Assembly (NCBI RefSeq): GCF_964656455.1 | Contig: NC_135712.1 | Location: 97,998,294-98,062,293 of the forward strand | Direction of reading: 5' to 3' | From: Halichoerus grypus | Lineage: Eukaryota; Chordata; Mammalia; Carnivora; Phocidae | Length of the DNA stretch: 64,000 bases | In this document: one piece after another, positions 47,328-60,300 of the stretch | Position numbering within the stretch: the first letter of the stretch is position 1 | How the letters are laid out: every line of letters begins with the position of its first letter | Notes under the pieces: model-generated | The model's database searches: none | Told to the model about the DNA's origin: nothing | The model's input: only the letters and a program-made list of their open reading frames with translations | Position numbers and translations under genes: made by a program

Positions 47328-47767
47328 AATATTACTCAGCCATCAAAAAGAATGAAATGTTGCCATTTGCAACAATGTGGACAGAACCAGGGGGTATTAT
47401 GCTAAGTGAAATAAGTCAGTCAGAGAAAGAAAAATACCATATGATTTCACTCATAAGTGAAATTTAAGAAACAAAACAGATTGAACATAGGGGAAGGGAA
47501 GGAACATAAAAATGAGATGAAAACAGAAAGGGAGGCAAACCATAAGGGACTCTTAACTCTAGGAAACAAACTGAGGGTTGCTGGAGGGGAGGAGGGTGGG
47601 GATATGGGGTAATTGGGTGATGGGTATTAAGGAAGGCACTTGATGTAATGAACACTGGGTATTCTCTGCAACTGATGAATCACTAAATTCTACCCCTGAA
47701 ACTAATTATACAGTATATGTTATCTAAATTGAGTTTAAATAAAAAAAATTTAAAAAAAGAAAAAGAA
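47196..47767 (+). mobile_element. 5'-truncated LINE-1 (ORF2 end plus 3'UTR)
   Basis: It begins in ORF2 (cccaatgtttatggcagcaat), carries a CA microsatellite where the intact element reads gtggtatatatatac, and continues through the 3'UTR to an A/G-rich tail. The imperfect duplication agaaatgcat/agaaatacat at the ends suggests a fairly old insertion. It interrupts an older repeat that resumes at about 47780. Confidence 0.9.
47290..47325. repeat. (CA)n microsatellite in an L1 copy
   Basis: About 18 CA units replacing the TA-rich segment found at this place in the intact L1 (gtggtatatatatac). Confidence 0.95.
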
Positions 47768-48559
47768 AGAAATACATGGAATATTAAAACCTTTGGACTT
47801 TGTGAATGATTTAATGGATTTGGGTGGGATGAAGCTTCAGAGCGATACCTCAAGAATTACTTTCAGATTTCTACTTTAGGTAAATGGTTGTCTGCACAGG
47901 AGGAGCAAGAGTTGGGATAATACAGTGAGCTCTGTTATGGACATATTGAATTGAGTTGCTCATGGGTAGGCAATGAAAGGAAAACTTTCATACCAGTTTC
48001 TTTGGGGAGGTGTAAACCTTTGTATGGAGCTCAAAATGCTAATTCCTGTTTTCCAAACAGTGTTGTGTAATGCCTACATATAAAGGCAGTGTGTTCTCTA
48101 GGTTCATGTTCCCTGTCCTTACATAGCATTAACCAGTGACATGGTATGAGCCAATTTTTTCTCTTCTCCTGGAATAAAACTGTCAGTGACTATGAGCAAG
48201 TTTTCACACACATAATTAATCTCATTATTGAAATAATGGTTTCCCAAGTGGAACTCATCTTCAGTTCTGCAGCTCGAAGGGTATCCTAATGAGCTCTTAA
48301 TTATTCAGTGTAAAGTTGAAAATTCAGGCCAGTGAGCTTTGGCGATTCTATGCACAAGCACAGTGGGGTGGGGTAGAATTATTCTTAATATGTACAGTTA
48401 GATTTAGATGTAGATATACTCAAGTAGTTAGATTGGAATTCTATGACTGAGAATTACAATTCTCAACATTGTTTTCCATATAATTTATATGATCATTATT
48501 GCTATCATTTTGGGCAACACTCAGTCCTGTGGGGGGTGACAATAATAGAAACAGCTTAA

Positions 48560-48775
48560 TATACCCACATACTCTATTAAGTGTTTTATATTTAGTGATC
48601 TACACTCTCTTTTAATCCTCATAACAACTCTATGAAGCAAGTATTCATATTATACCATTTTGGGGGGATGATACATTTGAGGCATACAGAAAGACAAAGT
48701 AAACTGTCCAAGCTCACGTAACTATCTAATGGATGGATTCAGACTTAGGCATTCTGGCCTTGGAATCTATGATTT
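48560..48775 (-). mobile_element. MIR element
   Basis: Reverse MIR with good order: ttttaatcctcataacaact, ctatgaagcaagtattcata, aactgtccaagctcacgtaa and gattcagacttaggcattct. Confidence 0.8.
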
Positions 48776-48898
48776 TTATTTACAAGATATTGAAAGGTAA
48801 TGTAATTATAAATATTAAGTTTGATCTCCTCTAAGTAAAAAAAAATAAATAAGATGCAAGTATTGGTATTTTTACTGTGATTTCTACTTTTTATTTTA

Positions 48899-48986
48899 GT
48901 CTACTATGGATAGTCACACCTTTGTGTATCATGACACTGTTGTTGAAAATATGGGAAAGATTATTGGGGCATGGAGCATTTTATAA
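48899..48986 (+). pseudogene. Possible further SI-like exon fragment
   Basis: A pyrimidine-rich acceptor (ttattttag) is followed by about 28 open codons ending in a stop. The residues DTVVENMGKIIGA resemble the SI stretch NTASWEQMEWSITGM that follows the GRHAAHWLGD motif, if an internal deletion is allowed. The match is weak and the intervening exons are not seen, so this is only a lead. Confidence 0.25.
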
Positions 48987-49456
48987 ATGACTAAAAGTGA
49001 AACAACAACAAAATAGCTTCCAATATAGTGCTATGTATGCAGTCAGCATGACAACAATATTTGGAGAATAAATGGAAGGAATGACAATTGGCCCATCTGG
49101 ATTATCTACATAAAAATTGAATAAACAGGGCTCTTGGATAGGATTATTTAGTACTATAGATTGAGATGAAAAAAATGTTTGCTATGAACAAAGTATTGTG
49201 TTTTAGTATTATTAGTCCTGAGCAATTTTTCTGATATTAGACCAGAGTACCATCCTCCTACTTGTTCATTTTAATTTATTTATGTTTATTTTGCAAAATA
49301 TATTCATTTATACATGAAAATATATTGCAAAGTATAAAGTTAAAGAAGAAAATAAAATCACCCATAATTAAACTATTCAAAAGATCATCATTGTTATCAT
49401 TTTAGTGAATATCCTCACATTTTATATTTTTTTCTTTAAAAACTGTTAGTATTTTA

Positions 49457-49579
49457 CACTTGTGATGAGCACCAGGTGTTGTGTGGAAGTGTTGAATCAC
49501 TATACTGTACACCTGAAACTAATATTGTATTGTATGTTAACCAACTGGAATTTAAATAAAAACTTAAAAAAAAAACCTT
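49457..49579 (+). mobile_element. Short LINE-1 3' end
   Basis: The text gatgagcaccaggtgttgtg, ttgaatcactatactgtaca and cctgaaactaatattg is the L1 3'UTR end, followed by an A tail. The flanks tgttagtatttta and tgttaatatttta are a likely target duplication with one mismatch. Confidence 0.85.
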
Positions 49580-49594
49580 TGTTAATATTTTATA

Positions 49595-51985
49595 GTAAGA
49601 ATTAAGAACCATTTGGTATCAAAGTTATTGATACCAAAACTGTTCTGATGGAAAAGTCATTTAGTAGGTCAGAAGTTTCGTCTAGGATGTTAAATTTTTA
49701 GAACCAAATGCTAAGATGTCTTAGGTTGAGACAAGTTTTAGGCTGAGACAAAGTTGAGACAAAGTTTCTTTAAGTGTATCAATTTATTTGAACCATTTCT
49801 GATAAAACTCTTCCTTCCAACCACTCTTAACCTGATTCAGTGATCAAATTGATGATACTGTAATTGGTATCAATTGTTATTCCAAGTCAAGATTATAAAT
49901 CGATATTATAATAAAAGATATAAGATCGCTTTTTCTTTTTAGTTGTTGGAAATGCCTCCTAATGATAATAATTGTCGAAACATTAACCATACAAATCCTG
50001 GGACTGTATAAGAAATTTATGCATACTTTGGCTCCCTTAGCTTTTTTCAATAATGGTTAATTCCCTGGGTTCTTTCTTACTGCCAAGGGAGGCAAATTCA
50101 TTAAAAAAAAAAAAAAAATGTCTGTCCTGCAAGAGTAATTTCTGTAGGTTGGAAGTTAATTTTTAAACTAGAGTTGCTAGAAATTGCATTTATTGATATG
50201 AGACAATCAACATCTTGATGCTAAGTTGATCAATTTTCTGTCTAAGAATAACTGGTAAAATTTTAGGACACAATAATATTATTATATACTTCAAATATAA
50301 CAACATTACATATGCAAAAGAGTAGGTTTAAAAATAGTAAGAAATATGCTCCTTTTAAATAAATGCTTTATTTTATTTTCACTTTTAAATACATGCCATA
50401 TCCTGTAAAATACACAAATGCTGTATTCAGCTTGATTAATTTTTATATATGTTTATATCCTTATAACCCTGGACATGTAATTTTTAAATAATATAAACTC
50501 TTTAAGTCATAATTTCCTTTCCAAAAAATAGATTTCATGAGAATTATGTTATAAATGCAAATGCTTATTTAGTAAAAGGTGATCATCTGTATTGCACAGT
50601 TAAGACATAGTCCATATTTGTGTTCATTAAAACCTGAATTGATTTCTAGTGAAATATGATCTCTTGATAACAATTATTGACAAAAATTAAGCCGTTAAAT
50701 ATGGAAATCCTTTCATAAGTAGAGTATACTTACTCTACAGTTTTCCTTAAATGAGAGTAAGATTTGAATTATGGAATATTATTTAAAGAAACTTAATTTG
50801 ATTAGTTTCTAGTAACATCGCATGAATCAGAGATTATTTCAGCTTCAGATTCATGACTCTAGGATCCCTTCTGGGTTTAAATGCTTTGAGCTAAATCCTG
50901 ATTTTACCTGATTGGTTTCCAAGGGGAGATGCTAAGTGAAAAGTAATAGCTAATATTTACTGAGCATTTTCTAACTGTACTAAGGACTGATTATTTTATT
51001 TCATTCCATGAACCTGCAAAGTAGTAAGACAACATTTTTGCTTCTTTACATATTGGGAAACAGAAGGAATGAGTTAGGGTCATTCCCTTCAAGTAACAGA
51101 AATGTATTTGAGCCAGAAAATTGGAGAATTTATTATGCAGAAACAAGGGCAATAATCCATCTGGACCTGAGAATGGACCTGGAAAGCGGTCAGGATCTTA
51201 CCTTCAACTCTTTGTGTATATGTGAACAGGGTTCATCTTCTATGCTGACCTATGATTTAAAAAAATGGTTTTAACCAAAAAATCTTTATTTACTGAAAAT
51301 CTATGGATCTCAAACGTAAATATCCAGGACAGTTTAGGGATTCAACCATGTGAAGCAATTGTAGTCAGATACCAGTTTCAGGGAATACATACCTGACTGG
51401 TCTGTCCCTTGTGTGGAACTGGTTATTTCCAGGTAGTCGCATTAGTGACAAAGATAATCTAAAGGTTACCTTTCACACTGAGCCTCAGGGAAGCTTAATT
51501 TTCCAGTCATGTATAACCAGATGTCCTCTGTTCTGACTGGAAACAAGGACATTATCCTTCTTACTATACATTATAGACTCAGTAGCATATAGAAGGTGAT
51601 TTTTTTACTAAGTTGTTGAGTTATTTTATAGCTTAACTATCAGCAGTAAGATTGCTTTGTGTTGTGTGTACACGCTTTCTATTTAGAATAGTACATTGAA
51701 CAAAATACGAAACTCTTCCTCTTTGAACTTCCTGGAGGAATATGTAAAGCCATATACCAACAAATCTGACTTTAACCAGGATGTTTTATTAAAAATTAGA
51801 TAATTCCTTAAAATAAAACAACCTAATACCTTTATTGTGTCCTTCTAGAAGTCTTATATTTTAATGAATTACAAATGCAAATTGCATTGTATCCTATATG
51901 TCTTGTCCCTACAATGGTCTGGCAACAGTGGTAGTAATGCTTTTAAATACTATTCAGGGAACTGAAATTATATAAATAAACAATG
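49595..51985. other. AT-rich DNA, one MIR-like piece
   Basis: A pyrimidine-rich acceptor-like site lies at 49945 before a short open stretch, without convincing homology. Confidence 0.4.
50945..51075 (-). mobile_element. MIR-like element
   Basis: tatttactgagcattttcta and ctttacatattgggaaacag fit reverse MIR. The open frame that begins at 51008 overlaps it and is not considered a gene. Confidence 0.5.
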
Positions 51986-51989
51986 TATA

Positions 51990-52730
51990 GCAACCCTTCC
52001 CACACTCCATTTTTTTCCTTTGCATTTCTCCTTTATTTTTTTTATTATGGTTAAAAAAAAAAACATAGAACAGGAAATGTGCCCTTGTGATAAAAATTTA
52101 AGTGGACAGTATGGTATTGTTACCTATATGCACTTTGTTGTACAGCAGACATCTAGAACTTACTCGTATTGCATGATTGAAACTCTTTATTCATTGGACA
52201 GCAACTCCTTATTTCTAACTCCCCCAGCTGCTGGCATAGCATTGCACTTTCTGCTTCTATGGGTTTGACTACTTTAGATCCCTCCTATAAGTGAAATCAT
52301 ATGGTATAGGTTCTTGTGTCTGATTTCACTTAACATGCAGTGCTTCAGGTAGTAACGTATGATAGGATTTCCTTCTCTTTAAAGGCTGAGCAATTTTCCA
52401 CTATATGTATATACCACATTTCCCTTTATATCAACCATTCATGGACATTTAGTTTGTTTCTAATTCTTGGCTATTGTGAAAAATGCTTCAATGAACATGA
52501 GGGTGCAAGTATCTCTTTGAGATACTGTTTTCAATTCTTTTATATAAATACACAGATATGGAATTCCTGGATCATACAGTAGTCCTATTTTAGTTTTGTG
52601 GAACCTAATACTCTTTTCCATAGCAGCTGCATCATTTTGCCTTCCACGGACATTCTCTAAGGGTTCTCATTTCTCCACATACTTGCCAAAACTTGTTATT
52701 TTACAAATAGCTCAAATCCCTTGATAGTCA
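51990..52730 (-). mobile_element. Old LINE-1 fragment (end of ORF2 and 3'UTR)
   Basis: Plus-strand text includes gggtttgactactttagatc, aggctgagcaattttccac, ttggctattgtgaaaaatgc and tctccacatacttgccaa, the reverse of the well-known L1 ORF2 end. Divergence is high and the 5' border is indistinct. Confidence 0.85.
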
Positions 52731-52734
52731 CAGT

Positions 52735-54605
52735 TGTTCTTGGCCCTATATACTTGGAGAACCCCAGTCCTCTTAATAATGGTGCAACCGAAGGACATAT
52801 ATGGAGATTCCTAGAATCCTACTTCAGGGTTGTTGCTGGCCGTTGTGTCCATTAGGCAGTGTCCACGCAATATTGGTTATTAAATATGTAAATATATCTT
52901 GTTAAGTATTAAATATATATATATATATATATTATATTTATTTATATTATCTGTGTGTACGAGAGTGCTTCAAGTATTCATCCAAGCATTTCCAATCTCA
53001 TGTTAGACAGATATCTAACAAACTCTGATCCATCCCTACTGTTCTGTCTGCTTCTATGGTTGGGATAAAACCAGTGGAATTTAACCCCTCATTCATTTAA
53101 AGATGTTTTTCTTTATTATTCTTAGTTGAATTTAATTAAAAAGAAATTGAAAAAATAAAAAATGCAAAAATTTATGACAGTGTGACAGCCAGGAGCTACT
53201 TATTATCAATATTAATTTATTGTATCTAATAGTACTTATATTTCAATTATCCCTGAGGATACTACTATTTTATATCAGTGTCTGAAAATTAGCACTGCAT
53301 CACTAAGGAACTATAAAACTAAGTTCTACATCCTTAGTTAGAGAAAGAAGAGAAATATTCAGTGTATTTTACAGGATTTTATTAAAAATGTGTAAAATAA
53401 TAAAAATTTTAGGTTTAAATGAATTACAAATGAATAGCATGATTGATGCTACAAGAATGATGGTTCAAAGACTATTGCTTTTCCTTGGTAACTAAGTATA
53501 ATATGGAGCACTTGTTTCATTTTTGAAAGACAGTTTTTCTCATAGCAAGTAAGAAGTCCAAACCCAATTTCTGGGGGGATTAGATACCCGATAGTCACCA
53601 TCAAGAGAGAGCATAATGATGAACTGCATAAACATATGGTAAACCAAACAGTGTAAAATCTTAAATCTCAGTGAGTTATTATATAATCATGTGTACCTAT
53701 CTATATTTATGTGTTGCTATGACATAAACGGTGGACTAATCTTACTCTCATTTCAATGTTCCCCTAACTGCTATGTTGGGAAACAATAGAGCAAAAATCC
53801 AGACAAAACAAACACACAGACAAACCAACACATCTCACATCCACACATCCACACACATACTGACATGTTATAATAAAATAGTATTCTGTGTTCTAATATA
53901 TAAAGTAAATACTGATACAAAGAATTGAAGAAGTAACTCTTCAGAGAGATTTCTCAGATGCTTCAGTTTAATGTAGTGCTAACTCAGTGTGCACTGAGAA
54001 TCCCCAAGAAGTAAGCCCTCTGTGTTAGCTTCACAAACAGAGAGATTCAGAGAAAACATTTTCAGATCACTACTGTAAACATCTCTGAGAACAGGACTGC
54101 CAATTTAGGCATCAAATACATTTAAGATTTATGGATAAAATACTCTACAGAGCAAAATTTAGTAATAGTGTAAGTTGAAGCAATGAAGCTCTATGATCAT
54201 TTGTCATGTTTTTTAGCCAGTTAAGATCTTAAAAGAGATTCTTACCTGTAGAACAGAACTTGAGTATGCTAATAAAAGGAGAAGGCATTTTTTCCCTTCT
54301 TCCTATCTTCTAGCTCAGTGTCATATTGCCCACTGCAGATGTGGGAGAAGATGAAAGGAGATCTAGAAGAGTGAGTAATAGAATGGGGATCATAATACTT
54401 AAAACTGGACTTGCAAGAGCTGAAATAATACTGAAAATAATAAAAAACATAATGCATTTCTAATGCTTTTTAAAAGTTAAATTACATTTCGCATTTGCTT
54501 CTTAAAAGATATGGTGACTTATTTTATAAATTTTTACCTGGAAGTTTTTACCTCTTAAACTCCTTTATGAAAAATATGGTGTAGAAAATATAGCCAATAA
54601 TCTTG
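52735..54605. other. AT-rich DNA without recognisable gene
   Basis: 52735-52870 is less AT-rich and unclassified; the rest shows nothing beyond a TA repeat. Confidence 0.5.
52911..52932. repeat. (TA)n microsatellite
   Basis: Ten or so TA units followed by more AT-rich text. Confidence 0.85.
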
Positions 54606-54609
54606 TAAT

Positions 54610-54760
54610 AGTGTTATTTGGTGACAGATGCTGACTACACTTATCACTGTGAGCACTGAATAATGTTTAGAATTGTTGAATCAATATACTGTGCACCTGA
54701 AACTAATATAACATTGTGTGTTAATTACACTTTAATAAAAACAAGTAAAAAGAAAAAGTG
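54610..54760 (+). mobile_element. Older LINE-1 3' end
   Basis: Words gtgagcactgaataatg, ttgaatcaatatactgtgca and cctgaaactaatataaca match the L1 3'UTR end; an A/G-rich tail follows. It lies just upstream of the young L1 at 54846 but is a separate, older insertion. Confidence 0.8.
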
Positions 54761-54845
54761 AGATAAATTCTACTTGATCCATTTATATTTTAAAATGAAA
54801 TAGAATTCTCAACACTTAATTTAAGTTAGTAAAATGTATTCTTAA

Positions 54846-56356
54846 TCTCAGGACCCTCGGGGTCACAGAAAGACCGGGGGTGCCTGAGTGCGGCAGAGCT
54901 CCCAGGGATCGGAGCAGGGAAGCCGGCTGCAGAGACGGAGCCCAGGCGCGGGCTCTCAGCTCGGGGTTGCTATAAACCGTGATCCGCGGCACAGTCGGGC
55001 CACTGCTCCTCCAGCAGGGACCCAACAAGCGGCAGATCCGGGGAGACTCACCTTCTTCCCCCGGGAGGAGAGGTGCAGGAGCGCACCGCGGGGATCTGCT
55101 GGGTTTGGAGACTCCACCCGGGGTCGGGTGCCAGATAGAAAGGCGCGGTCACAGGCCGGGTGAGCGCGGAGTGCGGCCGGAGACCGGGGAGACGGGAGTG
55201 ACTGACTGCTTTTCTCTGGGGGCTCGCTGAGGAGCGGGACCCCGAGTTCTCGGCTCCGCCGGGGCGGAGACTAGGAGGCCGCCATTTTCACTCTCCGCCT
55301 CCAAAGCTGTACGGAAAGCTTGCAGGGAACAAAAGCTCCGGAGAGCAAACCCGAGCAGATTACTTAGCCAGGACCCGGCAAGGGCGGGGCAATTCCACCT
55401 CCGGCAGAGACATTTGGGAACCACGGCAACAGGCCCCTCCCCCAGAAGATCAGCGAGAACAGCCAGCCAAGACCAAGTTTACCGATCAATGAGAACGGCA
55501 GAACTCCAGCGCTAGGGGAATACTGCACATAGAATTCATGGCTTTTTTACCATGATTCTTTAGTCTTTCAAAGTTAATTATTATTATTTTTTTTTTAACT
55601 GTCTTTTTTTCTTTTTTCCTTTTTTCTTTTTTTTTGAATTTTTCTTTTTCCCTTTTTCAACCAACATCTTATCAATCCCTTTTTTATAAAAAAACATTTT
55701 TATTTTTCATTTTTAAAGTCATATTCTATCCCTTCATAGTAATTACCCGTATTTTTGGCATATATATATAAGTTGTTCTCTCTTTAAAATCTTGAAATAG
55801 TTTCTTCTAACAGATCAAAATATACTCTAAATCTCTAGTGTATGGTTTTTTTCTACTCCCCTGCCTGATCACATTCTCTCCCTTTTTTCTTTTTTTTTTT
55901 AACCCTCTTCTTTCTTTTTTCAAACAACTTATCAAATCCTTTTTTAAAAAATTTTTTATAATTTCCATCTTTACAGTCATATTCCATCCCTTCATCATAT
56001 CAACCCTTATTTTTGTACATATATAAGTTTTTCTTTCTTTAAAATCTTGGGAGGGACTTTCTTTTAACAGACCAAAATACACCCAAAATCTAGTGTGTGG
56101 CACTGATCTATAATCCAGCCTGATCATATTTGATCACATTCTGTTTTTGTTTTGTTTTGTTTTGTTCTGCTTTTGTTTGTTTTTATCTTTATCTTTTTCT
56201 TTTTTCTTTTTTTCTTTCCTTTTCTTTTTTTCTCTCTTTCCCTTTCTTTTCCCACTGCTTCAGGTCTTTTCTGATTTGTTTAGAGTATATTTTCTGGGGA
56301 CGTTGTTACCCTGCTAGCATTTTGTTCTCTCATTAATCTATTCTCCTCTGCACAAA
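54846..56356 (+). promoter_or_regulatory. LINE-1 5'UTR (internal promoter region)
   Basis: The first ~650 bases are GC-rich with many CpGs, standing out sharply from the AT-rich surroundings. The rest, up to the ORF1 start, is strongly T-rich on this strand with long CT runs. In mammals this part of L1 carries the internal promoter. Its sequence differs from the 5'UTR of the minus-strand L1 at 28982-30075, so the two copies belong to different promoter types. Confidence 0.6.
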
Positions 56357-57253
56357 ATGACAAGACGGAAAAAATCACCTCAACAAAAAGAACAAGAGGT
56401 AGTACCGACTGCCAGGGACCTACTCAATACGGACATTAGTACAATGTCAGATCTAGAGTTCAGAATCATCACTTTAAAGATACTAGCTGGGCTTGAAAAA
56501 AACATGGAAGTTATTAGAGAAACCCTTTCTGGAGAAGTAAAAGAACTAAAATCTAACCAAGTAGAAATCAAAAAGGCTATCAATGAGGTGCAATCAAATA
56601 TGGGGGCGCTAACTGCTAGGATAAATGAGGCAGAAGAAAGAATCAGTGAGATAGAAGACCAAATGATGGAAAATAAAGAAGCTGAGAAAAAGAGAGATCA
56701 ACAACTACTGGATCACGAGGGCAGAATTCGAGAGATAAACGATACCATAAGACGAAACAACATTAGAATAATTGGAATCCTGGAAGAAGAAGAAAGAGAG
56801 AGAGGGGCAGAAGGTATAATGGAGCAAATTATAGCAGAGAACTTCCCTAATTTGGGGAAGGAAACAGGCATCAAAATCCAGGAAGCACAGAGAACCCCTC
56901 TCAAAATCAATAAAAATAGGTCAACACCCCGACATCTAATAGTAAAACTTACGAGTCTCAGAGACAAAGAGAAAATCCTGAAAGCAGCTCGGGAGAAGAG
57001 ATGTGTAACCTACAATGGTAGAAACATTAGATTGGCAACAGACTTATCCACAGAGACCTGGCAGGCCAGAAAGGACTGGCAGGACATATTCAGAGCACTA
57101 AATGAGAAAAATATGCAGCCAAGAATACTATATCCAGCTAGGCTGTCATTGAAAATTGAAGGAGAGATAAAAAGCTTCCAGGACAAACAAAAACTAAAGG
57201 AATTTGCAAACACGAAACCAGCCCTACAAGAAATCTTGAAAGGGGTCCTCTAA
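56357..57253 (+). CDS. LINE-1 ORF1 protein (RNA-binding chaperone), intact
   Basis: 298 codons, ATG to TAA, uninterrupted. ORF1p coats L1 RNA as a trimer in cytoplasmic particles. A basic start (MTRRKKSPQQ) leads into a Glu/Lys-rich coiled coil, about residues 40-130, then an RRM-like domain with NNIRIIGILE and ENFPNLG, and a C-terminal domain with STPRHLIVKL and WQARKDWQDIF. The length is usual for the family. The start gives alignment with the other copy in the window (28981 on the minus strand). ORF2 follows 81 bp downstream. Confidence 0.95.
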   Translation: MTRRKKSPQQKEQEVVPTARDLLNTDISTMSDLEFRIITLKILAGLEKNMEVIRETLSGEVKELKSNQVEIKKAINEVQSNMGALTARINEAEERISEIEDQMMENKEAEKKRDQQLLDHEGRIREINDTIRRNNIRIIGILEEEERERGAEGIMEQIIAENFPNLGKETGIKIQEAQRTPLKINKNRSTPRHLIVKLTSLRDKEKILKAAREKRCVTYNGRNIRLATDLSTETWQARKDWQDIFRALNEKNMQPRILYPARLSLKIEGEIKSFQDKQKLKEFANTKPALQEILKGVL

Positions 57254-57334
57254 GCAAAGAGAGAGCCTAAAAGCAACATAGACCAGAAAGGAACACAAAC
57301 AATATACAGTAACAGTCACTTTACAGGCAATACA

Positions 57335-60300
57335 ATGGCACTGAATTCCTATCTTTCAATAGTTACCCTGAATGTAAATGGGCTAAATGCCCCAATCAAA
57401 AGACACAGGCTATCAGATTGGATTAAAAAACAAGACCCATCGATATGCTGTCTGCAAGAGACTCATTTTAGACCCAAAGACACCCCCAGATTGAAAGTGA
57501 GGGGGTGGAAAACCATTTACCATGCTAATGGACACCAAAAGAAAGCTGGGGTGGCAATCCTTATATCAGACAAATTAGATTTTAAACCAAAGACTGTAAT
57601 AAGAGATGAGGAAGGACACTATATCATACTTAAAGGGTCTATCCAACAAGAAGATCTAACAATTGTAAATATCTATGCCCCTAACATGGGAGCAGCCAAT
57701 TATATAAGGCAATTAATAACAAAAGCAAAGAAACACATTGACAACAATACAATAATAGTGGGGGACTTTAACACCCCCCTCACTGAAATGGACAGATCGT
57801 CTAAGCAAAAGATCAACAAGGAAATAAAGACTTTAAATGACACACTGGACCAAATGGACTTCACAGACATATTCAGAACATTCCATCCCAAAGCAACGGA
57901 ATACACATTCTTCTCTAGTGCCCATGGAACATTCTCCAGAATAGATCACATCCTAGGTCATAAATCAGGTCTCAACCGGTACCAGAAGATTGGGATCATT
58001 CCCTGCCTATTTTCAGACCACAATGCTTTGAAACTAGAACTCAATCACAAGAGGAAAGTCGGAAAGAACTCAAATACATGGAGGCTAAAGAGCATCCTAC
58101 TGAAGAATGAATGGGTCAACCAGGAAATTAAAGAAGAATTAAAAAAATTCATGGAAACCAATGAAAATGAAAACACAACTATTCAAAATCTTTGGGATAC
58201 AGCAAAGGCAGTCCTAAGAGGAAAGTATATAGCAATACAAGCCTTTCTCAAGAAACAAGAAAGGTCTCAAGTACACAACCTGACCCTACACCTAAAGGAG
58301 CTGGAGAAAGAACAGCAAATAAAGCCTAAACCCAGCAGGAGAAGAGAAATAATAAAGATCAGAGCAGAAATCAATGAAATAGAAACCAAAAGAACAGTAG
58401 AACAGATCAACGAAACTAGGAGCTGGTTCTTTGAAAGAATTAACAAGATTGATAAGCCCCTGGCCAGACTTATCAAAAAGAAAAGAGAAATGACCCAAAT
58501 CAACAAAATCATGAATGAAAGAGGAGAAATCACAACCAACACCAAAGAAATACAAACAATTATAAGAACATATTATGAGCAACTCTATGCCAGCAAATTA
58601 GATAACCTGGAAGTAATGGATGCATTCCTAGAGATGTATCAACTACCAAAACTGAACCGGGAAGAAATAGAACACCTGAACAGACCTATAACCACTAAGG
58701 AAATAGAAGCAGTCATCAAAAATCTCCCAAAACACAAAAGCCCAGGGCCAGATGGCTTCCCAGGGGAATTCTACCAAACATTTCAAGAAGAATTAATACC
58801 TATCCTTCTGAAACTGTTCCAAAAAATAGAAATGGAAGGAAAACTTCCAAACTCATTTTATGAGGCCAGCATTACCTTGATCCCAAAACCAGACAAAGAC
58901 CCCATCAAAAAGGAGAATTACAGACCAATATCCCTGATGAACATGGATGCAAAAATTCTCACCAAAATACTAGCCAATAGGATCCAACAGTACATTAAAA
59001 GGATTATTCACCACGACCAAGTCGGATTTATCCCTGGGCTGCAAGGTTGGTTCAACATCCGCAAATCAATCAACGTGATACAATACATTAACAAAAGAAA
59101 GAACAAGAATCATATGATCCTCTCAATAGATGCAGAAAAAGCATTTGACAAAGTACAGCATCCTTTCTTGATCAAAACTCTTCAGAGTATAGGGATAGAG
59201 GGTACATACCTCAATATCATAAAAGCCATCTATGAAAAACCTACAGCGAATATCATTCTCAATGGGGAAAAACTGAGAGCTTTCCCCCTAAGGTCAGGAA
59301 CGCGGCAAGGATGTCCACTATCACCACTGCTATTCAACATAGTATTGGAAGTCCTAGCCATGCAATCAGACAACAAAAAGAAATCAAAGGCATCCAAATC
59401 GGCAAAGAAGAAGTCAAACTCTCACTCTTTGCAGATGATATGATACTTTATGTGGAAAATCCCAAAGACTCCACCCCAAAACTGCTAGAACTCATACAGG
59501 AATTCAGTAAAGTGGCAGGATATAAAATCAATGCACAGAAGTCAGTGGCATTCCTATACACCAACAACAAGTCAGAAGAAAGAGAAATTAAGGAGTCGAT
59601 CCCATTTACAATTGCACCCAAAACCATAAGATACCTAGGAATAAATCTAACCAAAGAGGCAAAGGATCTGTACTCAGAAAACTATAAAATACTCATGAAA
59701 GAAATTGAGGAAGACACAAAGAAATGGAAAAACGTTCCATGCTCATGGATTGGAAGAACAAATATTGTGAAGATGTCAATCCTACCTAGAGCAATCTACA
59801 CATTCAATGCAATCCCCATCAAAATACCATCCACTTTCTTCAAAGAAATGGAACAAATAATCCTAAAATTTGTATGGAACCAGAAAAGACCCCGCATAGC
59901 CAGAGGAATGTTGAAAAAGAAAAGCAAAGCTGGCGGCATCACAATTCCGGACTTCCAGCTCTACTACAAAGCTGTCATCATCAAGACAGTATGGTACTGG
60001 CACAAAAACAGACACATAGATCAATGGAACAGAATAGAGAGCCCAGAAATGGACCCTCAACTCTATGGTCAACTAATCTTTGACAAAGCAGGAAAGAATG
60101 TCCAATGGCAAAAAGACAGTCTCTTCAACAAATGGTGTTGGGAAAATTGGACAGCCACATGCAGAAGAATGAAACTGGACCATTTCCTTACACCACACAC
60201 AAAAATCGACTCCAAATGGTTGAAAGACCTCAATGTGAGACAGGAGTCCATCAAAATCCTAAAGGAGAACACAGGCAGCAACCTCTTCGACCTCAGCCGC

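Larger units (their letters stand above)
46800..47900 (+). repeat. Ancient interspersed repeat, unnamed family (copy 5), split by L1
   Basis: Left part has aaggaagctggccagtgtac, attgaagggttttaaatgag and tagatctctctggcaaatgc; the right part after the L1 (47196-47767) resumes with ggatttgggtgggatgaag. The open frame on the other strand here is not a gene. Confidence 0.5.

Noticed and set aside
49945..50010. Pyrimidine-rich acceptor followed by an open stretch with NNCRNINHTN, compared with the GH31 segments near GCNVNKLN and SRNHN.
   Set aside because: Similarity is a few scattered Asn residues in AT-rich DNA; position conflicts with the other candidate at 48899.
53571..53596. Text ggattagatacccgatagtc resembles the small-subunit rRNA word GGATTAGATACCC.
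   Set aside because: Only 13 bases agree and nothing on either side follows rRNA or mitochondrial 12S; taken as chance.
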